From Streptomyces phaeolivaceus (GTDB lineage Bacteria; Actinomycetota; Actinomycetes; Streptomycetales; Streptomycetaceae), in assembly GCF_009184865.1 (NCBI RefSeq), contig NZ_CP045096.1, positions 4,154,001 through 4,218,000 on the forward strand: a stretch of 64,000 bases of DNA, written 5' to 3'. The notes below the pieces were generated by a model. The model saw only the letters and a list, made by a program, of their open reading frames with translations, was not told the origin of the DNA and made no database searches. Made by a program: the position numbers and the translations under genes. Shown one piece after another: positions 7,541-14,091 of the stretch. Every line of letters begins with the position of its first letter. Position 1 is the first letter of the stretch.

Positions 7541-8350
7541 TCAGCGACCGGTCCCGACCGACCTCGGATCGAACCCGAACGGCAGTTCAAGGCGATGGGC
7601 CCGCATCAGGTCCTCGTCGGCCAGCAGCCTCCCCGTCGGACCGTCCGCCGCGATGACCCCCTCGCTGAGGATCAGCGCACGGGGACACAGCTCCAGCGCG
7701 TACGGCAGATCGTGCGTGACCATGAGCACCGTGACGTCCAACGACCGCAGGATGTCCGCGAGTTCACGACGGGACGCGGGGTCGAGGTTGGAGGAGGGCT
7801 CGTCCAGGACGAGGATCTCCGGCTCCATGGCGAGGACGGTGGCGACGGCCACCCGGCGCCGCTGCCCGAAGGACAGGTGGTGCGGCGGCCGTTCCTTGAA
7901 CTCACCCATGCCGACCTGGTCGAGGGCCCGGTCCACCCGCGCCTCCAGCTCGGCGCCCGCCATCCCCGCCGCGGCCGGCCCGAAGGCCACGTCCTCCCGC
8001 ACGGTCGGCATGAAGAGCTGGTCGTCGGGGTCCTGGAAGACGATCCCGACCCTCCGCCGGATCTCGGCCATGTGCCGCTTGCCGACGGGCATCCCGGCGA
8101 CGGTCACCGCGCCCGCGCCCCCGGTGAGGATGCCGTTGAGGTGCAGGACGAGGGTGGTCTTCCCGGCCCCGTTGGGCCCGAGCAGCGCGACCCGCTCACC
8201 GCGCCCGATCGTGAAGTCGACGCCGAACAGGGCCTGATGGCCGTCGGGATAGGCGAAGGCGAGCCCGGCGACCTCCAGGGACGGGGGCGGCGGCTCCCCG
8301 GCTTCGGGGGACGGGGGCGGAGGGCTTTCGGACGCGGTCACAAGGTCCAT
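7541..8350 (-). CDS. cbiO: ECF importer ATPase CbiO
   Basis: 269-residue ABC ATPase of a cobalt/nickel energy-coupling-factor transporter. Walker A GPNGAGKTT is at 58-66, then the Q-loop in VFQDPDDQLF, signature LSFGQRRR, Walker B ILVLDEP and the switch His in MVTHDLPYAL. A Pro/Ser-rich leader covers residues 8-25. ATG 8350 overlaps the end of cbiQ by 13 bp, and the gene order M-Q-O on one strand fits one operon. It acts at the inner face of the membrane with CbiQ and CbiM. Cobalt and nickel versions cannot be separated from this protein. Confidence 0.93.
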   Translation of the reverse strand: MDLVTASESPPPPSPEAGEPPPPSLEVAGLAFAYPDGHQALFGVDFTIGRGERVALLGPNGAGKTTLVLHLNGILTGGAGAVTVAGMPVGKRHMAEIRRRVGIVFQDPDDQLFMPTVREDVAFGPAAAGMAGAELEARVDRALDQVGMGEFKERPPHHLSFGQRRRVAVATVLAMEPEILVLDEPSSNLDPASRRELADILRSLDVTVLMVTHDLPYALELCPRALILSEGVIAADGPTGRLLADEDLMRAHRLELPFGFDPRSVGTGR

Positions 8351-9099
8351 CCCAGCAGACAGACGACGAGCGCGGCGACCGGGAGGGCGAACGCGTACGA
8401 CCACTGCGCCCGGGACGCGGTGACCTCGTCGATGACGGGCATCGTCCCCGTGTACCCCCGGCTGATCATGGCCAGATGGACCCGCTCGCCCCGTTCGTAG
8501 GAGCGGATGAACAGCGCCCCGGCCGACTTGGCGAGGACGCTCCAGTGCCGAACTCCGCGCGCCTCGAAGCCGCGTGACTCGCGGGCGATCCGCATGCGCC
8601 GCATCTCGTCGGTGATGACGTCCCCGTAGCGGATCATGAAGGACGCGATCTGGACGAGCAGGGGCGGGAGCCTGAGCCGCTGAAGGCCCAGGAGCAGGGC
8701 GCGGAGTTCGGTGGTGGAGGCGAGGAGGACGGACGCGGCGACGCCCAGGGTCCCCTTGGCGAGGACGTTCCAGGCGCCCCACAGCCCCTCGACGCTGAGC
8801 GACATCCCGAGCACGTCCACCCGCTCGCCCTGCGCCACGAACGGCATGAGTACGGCGAACGCGACGAACGGGATCTCGATCAGCAGCCGCCGCAGCAGGA
8901 ACCCGGCGGGCACCCGGGCCGCGTAGGCGACCACGCCCAGCAGCACGGTGTACAGCCCGAACGCCCACATCGCCTCCCGTGGCGTCGACACCACGACGAC
9001 CACGAAGGCGAAGACGGCCGCGAGTTTGGTGTGCGGCGGCAGGGCGTGGACGGGCGAGCGCGCGTGCCGGTAGAGCTTGTGGGCGTGGCCGGAACCCAT
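8338..9099 (-). CDS. cbiQ: ECF importer transmembrane protein CbiQ
   Basis: 253 residues with about five to six membrane segments. It carries the cytoplasmic coupling motif ARESRGFEARG at about 170, the signature by which CbiQ/EcfT docks on the ATPase, and a second SYERGERVHLAMISRGY segment. It couples CbiO hydrolysis to metal capture by CbiM. There is 1 bp between the cbiM stop and this start, and a 13-bp overlap with cbiO downstream, so all three should be co-translated. Confidence 0.92.
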   Translation of the reverse strand: MGSGHAHKLYRHARSPVHALPPHTKLAAVFAFVVVVVSTPREAMWAFGLYTVLLGVVAYAARVPAGFLLRRLLIEIPFVAFAVLMPFVAQGERVDVLGMSLSVEGLWGAWNVLAKGTLGVAASVLLASTTELRALLLGLQRLRLPPLLVQIASFMIRYGDVITDEMRRMRIARESRGFEARGVRHWSVLAKSAGALFIRSYERGERVHLAMISRGYTGTMPVIDEVTASRAQWSYAFALPVAALVVCLLGWTL

Positions 9100-9100
9100 G

Positions 9101-10162
9101 TCAGCCGACGTTCCCGGGCACGGCGGAGGGGGACACGTCCTCGCCGGCCCGCCGCTTGCGTACGGCCCAGAAGACGCCCGTACCGGCGACGACGGTGACG
9201 CCGACGCCGATCACGCCCGCGAGTCCGCCCGCGAGCCGGGCGTCGGTGAGGCCCTCCACGCCGTAGTCGGCGAGCGGGGAGTCGGCGGCGGCGTGGTCCT
9301 CGACCTTGGCGTCGAAGCCCTTGTCGGCGGCGACCTTCTCCAGACCGTCGGGGTCGGCGGAGGCGTAGAAGCTGACGACTCCGGCGAGGAGGAGGGAGGT
9401 GCCGAGCCCGGCGAGGAGGAGTGTGCGGGTGGAGCGCGCGGCGACGGGCGCGGGGGTCGGCTCGGCGGCCGGCGCGTCGACGAGTTCGCCGTTGACGCGC
9501 AGCTTCAGCGGGGCGGTCAGACCGCGGGCGCCGTGCACGAGGTCCGGGCGTACGGCGATGACGGCGCCGACCGTGGCGGCGGTGATCGCGGCCTCGCCGA
9601 TGCCGATGAGGGTGTGGACGCCGACCATGGCCGTGAAGACGGAACCGAGCGGAACCTGTGTGGTGCCGCCGATCGCGTAGACGAGGGTGAAGGCGGCGGC
9701 CGAGGCCGGTACGGAGACCAGGGCGGCGACGAAGGCGGAGACGGTGATCGAGCGGCGCTTGCGGGGCAGGACGGTGACCAGCCCGCGGAAGACGGCGTAG
9801 CCGACGACCGAGGTGATCACGCCCATGATCGTGATGTTCACGCCGAGGGCGGTGAGACCGCCGTCGGCGAAGAGGATGCCCTGCATGAGCAGGACCACGG
9901 ACACGCACAGGACCCCTGTACAGGGGCCCACGAGTATCGCGGCCAGGGCACCGCCGAGCAGATGTCCGCTGGTCCCGGCCGCGACCGGGAAGTTCAGCAT
10001 CTGCACGGCGAAGATGAAGGCGGCGACGAGCCCGGCGAGGGGCGCCGTCCTCTCGTCCAGCTCACGCCGGGCGCCGCGCAGGCTGACGGCGACCGCGCCG
10101 GCGGCGACGACTCCGGCGACCGCCGAGACGGGTGCGTTGATGAATCCGTCGGGGACGTGCAT
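9101..10162 (-). CDS. cbiM: ECF metal-binding protein CbiM fused to a CbiN-like (PDGLE) domain
   Basis: 353 residues. It begins MHVPDGF, the conserved N-terminus whose His2 ligates Co or Ni after Met handling. The CbiM core has about six to seven membrane helices (1-220, with GTSGHLLGGALAAILVGP). After a short linker comes a two-helix CbiN-like tail with PDGLE (about residue 272) and a final membrane span. The fusion replaces a separate cbiN gene. It is the first gene of the operon. A perfect inverted repeat at 10230-10246 lies about 70 bp upstream, and no cobalamin riboswitch was recognised in the leader. Confidence 0.92.
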   Translation of the reverse strand: MHVPDGFINAPVSAVAGVVAAGAVAVSLRGARRELDERTAPLAGLVAAFIFAVQMLNFPVAAGTSGHLLGGALAAILVGPCTGVLCVSVVLLMQGILFADGGLTALGVNITIMGVITSVVGYAVFRGLVTVLPRKRRSITVSAFVAALVSVPASAAAFTLVYAIGGTTQVPLGSVFTAMVGVHTLIGIGEAAITAATVGAVIAVRPDLVHGARGLTAPLKLRVNGELVDAPAAEPTPAPVAARSTRTLLLAGLGTSLLLAGVVSFYASADPDGLEKVAADKGFDAKVEDHAAADSPLADYGVEGLTDARLAGGLAGVIGVGVTVVAGTGVFWAVRKRRAGEDVSPSAVPGNVG

Positions 10163-10229
10163 ACGAGGGCTCGCTCTCCTGGCCTGCGGATGGCTGGATT
10201 GGCTGGAACCTTACGATGATAGAGCGTTG

Positions 10230-10246
10230 TTGCGAGCCTCTCGCAA
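10230..10246. promoter_or_regulatory. Perfect inverted repeat upstream of cbiM
   Basis: TTGCGAG-CCT-CTCGCAA, 7-bp arms and a 3-bp centre, 68 bp ahead of the cbiM start in a relatively AT-richer stretch. The position suits a repressor such as a Fur-family nickel or zinc regulator. The sequence is only loosely like the published Nur box (TGCAA half-sites), so the regulator is not assigned. Confidence 0.5.
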
Positions 10247-10473
10247 GAGCGATTCAGAGCCGATTAGCGAACGGCTCGCCGAAGTGCGGGTACCCGTGAC
10301 CCACCCGCGACTCCACACCTCGACACCGCCACACCCCGCGTGCGCTTCCAGTGGCCTTGCAGCGCTCTCGCGGGGCTTCCGGGGGCGCGCGGCGCAGAAT
10401 GTGCGACATTGGAGAGGCAGTGGACAGCGGATTCACAGCTTCCGCTGTGTCACTCTGCGTGAGGAGTCGTCCG

Positions 10474-10818
10474 ATGTCCGTCACCGTCGAGCAGTACGCC
10501 CGAGCCCATGTCGTCACGGACTCCCCCGAGGACCGGGACACCGTGCAGGTCGTCCTCCGCTACGACCCCGACACCGACGCCGCCGCCGTACGCGTACGCC
10601 TGCCCGGCCCCGACGAGTGGACGTTCCCCCGCGAACTCCTCGAACGCGGCCTGCGTACGCCCACCACCTCCGGCCCCGTGAGCATCTGGCCCTGCGGCCG
10701 GGTCCAGGCGGTCATGGAGTTCCACTCGGCGAAGGGGGTGGCGGTGCTGCAGTTCGACACGAAGGCGCTGATCCGCTTCCTGCGGCGGACCTACACGGCC
10801 GTGCCGGTGGCGCACTGA
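10474..10818 (+). CDS. ssgE: SsgA-like sporulation protein (SALP), probably SsgE
   Basis: 114 residues matching the SsgA/SsgB family, small regulators unique to sporulating actinobacteria that direct septum and spore-wall events. Family segments are VVLRYDPDTDAAAVRV, the WTFPRELLERGL stretch and the C-terminal FDTKALIRFLRRTY. ATG 10474 follows GAGGAG. In S. coelicolor the SALP gene ssgE lies next to PBP genes and controls spore separation. The PBP about 9.6 kb away here makes SsgE the likeliest member, but the paralogue assignment is from memory and not proven. Confidence 0.75.
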   Translation: MSVTVEQYARAHVVTDSPEDRDTVQVVLRYDPDTDAAAVRVRLPGPDEWTFPRELLERGLRTPTTSGPVSIWPCGRVQAVMEFHSAKGVAVLQFDTKALIRFLRRTYTAVPVAH

Positions 10819-10880
10819 CGACGGGCGTCCGGGGGTAGGGATGCCCGAAGGCACGACCGCCGGGAAGGCATGGGGGACGC

Positions 10881-11648
10881 ATGACAGTGCATGGGGGCCT
10901 GGCGCCGTCTTACGCGCTCGCCGCGCTGTGGGCGGTACGGCACGGGGAGAGCACCGCGAACGCCGCGAACGCCGAGGCCGGGCGCACCGGGTCGACCGCA
11001 CCGCTGCCGGGCCGGGGCGCGGACGTTCCACTGTCGGAGCTCGGCCGGGCACAGGCCGGGGCGCTGGGCGCATGGCTGGCCGGGCTCGCCGACGGGGACG
11101 ACGTGGGCGGCGGGCGCGGCGGGCAAGGTGACGGCGACGACGGTCCGGGGCCCGACCTGGTGGTCTGTTCGCCGTACGTACGGGCCCGGCAGACCTGGGA
11201 GGCCATGGCGGCGCACCCGGCCGTGGTCCCGCCTCCGCTCCTCGTCGACGAGCGGCTGCGGGACCGGGAGATGGGGATCTTCGAGATGCACCCGCCGGCC
11301 GCGCTTCGCGCCCGCTCGCCCGAGGAGGCGGGGCGGCGGGCCCTGGTCGGTGAGTGGTTCTACCGGCCGCCGGGTGGGGAGGCGCTGACCGATGTGGTGC
11401 TGCGGGTGCGGGACCTCGTCACCGAGTTGGACCGGGTCGCGCCCGGCCGCCGGGTGCTGCTGATCGCCCATGACGCGATCGCCGTCGCCGTGCGCCTGGT
11501 GTGCGCGGGGCTCGGCGCGGCGTTCCCGGACCGGCTGCCGCCCGTCCCCAACGCCTCGGTCTCACGCCGGGTGAGCGACGACGGGGGACGGCTGCGGCTG
11601 GCGCGGTGGGGGGACACGTCCCACCTCGGCGTCACACCGGGACGGTGA
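10881..11648 (+). CDS. Histidine phosphatase-family protein
   Basis: 255 residues of the phosphoglycerate mutase-like superfamily. The catalytic RHGES motif is near residue 20 (VRHGESTANAAN), and the second His is in LLIAHDAIAVAV at about 195. An acidic GDGDDVGGG loop is inserted at about 75-90. Such proteins dephosphorylate small phosphates or phosphoproteins; the substrate is unknown. The 3' end overlaps the convergent dioxygenase gene by 17 bp. It sits 62 bp after the ssgE-like gene on the same strand. Confidence 0.88.
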   Translation: MTVHGGLAPSYALAALWAVRHGESTANAANAEAGRTGSTAPLPGRGADVPLSELGRAQAGALGAWLAGLADGDDVGGGRGGQGDGDDGPGPDLVVCSPYVRARQTWEAMAAHPAVVPPPLLVDERLRDREMGIFEMHPPAALRARSPEEAGRRALVGEWFYRPPGGEALTDVVLRVRDLVTELDRVAPGRRVLLIAHDAIAVAVRLVCAGLGAAFPDRLPPVPNASVSRRVSDDGGRLRLARWGDTSHLGVTPGR

Positions 11649-12522
11649 GCGTGGCCGTGTACCCCTTGTCGGTGCTGCCCTCCAGGGTGGCGAGCTGCTG
11701 GTCGTAGCCGTCGCTGAAGATCATGTCGGTCTCCAGGGAGAGCTCACCGAGGTTCTGGACGCTCTGGCTGTACCCGTCCGTCGCGTACACGGTGTCGCAG
11801 ACGTCCTTGGGGAAGGCGAGCTGCGAGGTGGCGGCGATGTTCTGGGCGGCGGTGGCGTCGTCCAGGCTGTCGTAGACCTCGAAGTGGATGTGCGGCCAGC
11901 GGCCGGTGTAGCAGCCGGGGAAGATCGAGGTGAAGGTGACCTGGCCCTTGTCGTCGGCCTCCTGGACGCCGCGCAGGTAGTTCTCCTCGGTGACGCCGTC
12001 GGAGTAGAGGGAGTACCGGCCCTCGCGGTCGCAGTGCCACAGGTAGACGGCGGCGCCCTCCTTCGGGGTGTCGCAGCCGGAGGACTGGTCGACGACGGTC
12101 AGGGTGATCGTCAGCGGGATGCCTTCGGCGACGCCGCTCGCCGAGCCGAAGCTCTTGGTGATGTCCTGGCGGACGACACCGCTCTCCTTGAGGACGTTCG
12201 GGCCGTTGGAGCCGTCACCCGGGTACGGGCCCGCGGTCTCGTTCGGAATGACCTCGCAGTCCGAGCCGGAGGTGCCGGACGAGGAGGAGGACGAGCCGGA
12301 GGAGGACGAGTCCGACGCGGTGTCGGCGCTGCCGCCGTCGTCCGTGGAACAGGCCGCCACCAGCGGGACCATGCTCGCGCCGGCCAGCAGTCTGATCATG
12401 CGGCGGCGGGCGAACACGGGAAGGTCGTACGACAGCCCCCTGTCGAACTCGTCGTCGTGCTGGTGGTCATGACCGTGGCCGTGACCGTGACCGCCGCTGC
12501 CGTTCCTGGGTGCTGTGCTCAT
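11632..12522 (-). CDS. Secreted lipoprotein intradiol ring-cleavage dioxygenase
   Basis: 296 residues. An unusually long N-terminus is His-rich (GHGHGHGHDHQHDD, about 11-24) ahead of a twin-Arg-like RRRMIRLLAG and a lipobox LVAAC (Cys58). The mature part starts with a Ser/Gly linker (about 66-90). The dioxygenase core has LWHCDREGRYSLY and FPGCYTGRWPHIHFEVY, giving the Tyr and paired His ligands for Fe(III). These enzymes open catechol rings. An extracellular, lipid-anchored form suggests attack on lignin-derived or humic catechols outside the cell. The His-rich stretch may bind metal before export. Partner pathway genes are not adjacent. Confidence 0.86.
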   Translation of the reverse strand: MSTAPRNGSGGHGHGHGHDHQHDDEFDRGLSYDLPVFARRRMIRLLAGASMVPLVAACSTDDGGSADTASDSSSSGSSSSSSGTSGSDCEVIPNETAGPYPGDGSNGPNVLKESGVVRQDITKSFGSASGVAEGIPLTITLTVVDQSSGCDTPKEGAAVYLWHCDREGRYSLYSDGVTEENYLRGVQEADDKGQVTFTSIFPGCYTGRWPHIHFEVYDSLDDATAAQNIAATSQLAFPKDVCDTVYATDGYSQSVQNLGELSLETDMIFSDGYDQQLATLEGSTDKGYTATLTVPV

Positions 12523-12640
12523 GATGCCGAACCGCGCTTTCCGAATGTTCCCGTCATGGAATGGCCGGATGCTATGAGCGGTTGCTGTGGGATTCCCAGG
12601 TGTCTGCCATGGGCATCTTGTCAGGCGCCACGGCTTTCGG

Positions 12641-13036
12641 TCACCGCGCGGCCGGCAGCACGAGGACCAGGGCCGCCGCGACGGGCGCCGCGATCATCGT
12701 CACCAGGTGGACGACCGTCGTCCGGATCATGCCCAGCACGGGGAAGAGCACGAGCCCGCCCACGAACCACCAGCCGTATGTCCGCCCCGCGAGATGCCAC
12801 GCCTCGGTCTCCTCCTCCCGCGTCCCGGGCTCGAAGAACAACGCCCCGACGGCCACGAGAAGCAGCACACCACACACCACCACGTCCCAGCCACCGACGA
12901 AGACGGCCCCCCGCCCGTCCACCTGCCGCATCCGTCTCCGCAGACGCGTCACCCGGGACGGCGGTCGGTCGGTCCTCCGCGGCATGGCCGGGTCTTCCCC
13001 AGGTGTGCTCACCGACGGCCCACGAGTGGTGCTCAA
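12641..13036 (-). CDS. Small membrane protein of unknown function (two to three TM segments)
   Basis: Up to 131 residues. After a basic N-terminus (RLRRRMRQ) come hydrophobic segments at about 47-67, 88-105 and 108-128, with a soluble loop rich in Glu between. I do not recognise a family. TTG 13036 overlaps the stop of the upstream membrane-protein gene by 4 bp (TTGA). ATG 12985, preceded by GGGGAAG, is an alternative giving 114 residues. Co-orientation and overlap suggest an operon with the next membrane protein. Confidence 0.6.
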   Translation of the reverse strand: MSTTRGPSVSTPGEDPAMPRRTDRPPSRVTRLRRRMRQVDGRGAVFVGGWDVVVCGVLLLVAVGALFFEPGTREEETEAWHLAGRTYGWWFVGGLVLFPVLGMIRTTVVHLVTMIAAPVAAALVLVLPAAR

Positions 13037-13566
13037 CGGCCCCGTCCACGACGCTCCTTGACCAGGCGTGCCGCCCAGCCTGCCACGATGATGAACCCGG
13101 CGTAGAAGGCGCTCTGAACCCAGGTGAAGGGCGGGTTCTGCGCTTGCCCCACGAGCCGGACGAGTACGACGCAGAGCGTCCAGTAGCCGAGCCAGTGCAG
13201 GGCCTCGTACCAGACCGGCACCGTGTCGTCCATGACGGGCGGCGGCTGGGAAAGGGTCCTGCGGAAGCCTCCGTTACGTGCGTAGTGGGCCTGGCGACGG
13301 CGTTCGAGGCGACAGGTGAGCCAGGTGCCGAGCCCGAGCGTCCCTCCGAACAGGGATGCCTGAAGGAGACGTACGGGGTCGTCGAAGGCGGACAGTCCGT
13401 GGGCGACCCACAGGCCGACGGGTACGCCGGCGAGCAGGCCCAGGACCACCGGGTGCCGGGCCATGAAGATCTGGGCCTTCGGTGGTGGCTCCGTGCCGCC
13501 GTGGCGGCGGTCGTGCTCCAGAAGAGCCCGCCGAAGTCTCTCCACCCACACCCGCCACAGCCGCAT
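13033..13566 (-). CDS. Membrane protein of unknown function (2TM-like pairs)
   Basis: 177 residues from ATG 13566 (MRLWRVWVERLRRALLEHD). Hydrophobic segments lie near residues 36-57, 60-80, 120-140 and 148-165, separated by a basic loop (CRLERRRQAHYARNG). I recognise no family. A GTG at 13665 would add 33 basic residues and would overlap the stop of the broken oxidoreductase gene by 4 bp (GTGA), so coupled translation from there is also possible. The gene overlaps the next small membrane-protein gene by 4 bp. Confidence 0.62.
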   Translation of the reverse strand: MRLWRVWVERLRRALLEHDRRHGGTEPPPKAQIFMARHPVVLGLLAGVPVGLWVAHGLSAFDDPVRLLQASLFGGTLGLGTWLTCRLERRRQAHYARNGGFRRTLSQPPPVMDDTVPVWYEALHWLGYWTLCVVLVRLVGQAQNPPFTWVQSAFYAGFIIVAGWAARLVKERRGRGR

Positions 13567-13661
13567 CCGCCGCCCACCCCACCCGTCGGCGCCCGTCGCC
13601 GTGCGACCAGCTTGGCCCCTTGGGGACCGCCGTGGCCAGTGGTACGGCCGGGCGGGGACGC

Positions 13662-14039
13662 TCACGGCACCAGGGGCCGCACTTCCCCCGCCGTGCAGCG
13701 GACGAAGCCCTCCGGGTCCGGTTCGTCGGCCGTCGGCCGTCGGCCGTCGGCCGTCGACTGGAGGATCACCGTGTCCGCGCCGGCTTCCGTCAGGCGGGCG
13801 ACCGCCTAGGCCACGGTGCTCGCGTCGCCGGCGACTCCCAGCTCCGGGACGGAGTCCAGGCCCTCGGCGGCCAGTTCGGCGCGCAGGCGCGCGGGGGCGT
13901 CCGGGCCGGTGGCGGTGAGGAGGTAGACGGCGAGCCCGTGGGCGTCGGTGCGGCCGGCCGACTCCCGCACCACCGCCACCGGCGCGCCCGCCCGGGAACG
14001 CGGAAGCCGGTGAGGGCGCCCGTCCCCACGGACCCTCAC
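13662..14039 (-). pseudogene. Broken LLM-class flavin-dependent oxidoreductase, C-terminal remnant
   Basis: One minus-strand frame runs from about 14039 to the TGA at 13662, broken by an amber TAG at 13806-13808. On either side it reads like the C-terminal third of a luciferase-like monooxygenase: DAHGLAVYLLTATGPDAPAR, then GVAGDASTVA, stop, AVARLTEAGADTVILQ, then DEPDPEGFVR and EVRPLVP. The stop falls where Glu (GAG) is expected. Between STAD and EPDPEGF, a 7-bp repeat has added three units (21 bp), keeping frame. The N-terminal two thirds are missing. Family assignment is by residue pattern only. Confidence 0.6.
13724..13756. repeat. 7-bp tandem repeat inside the oxidoreductase remnant
   Basis: Four full CGTCGGC units plus a partial one. 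Three units beyond the expected coding sequence make 21 bp, inserting seven residues (GRRPTAD) without a frameshift. Confidence 0.85.
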
Positions 14040-14091
14040 CGGCAGTCCCGCTCGGCCGCCGACCGGCCTCGGCCGGCCGACGGCCGCCGTG

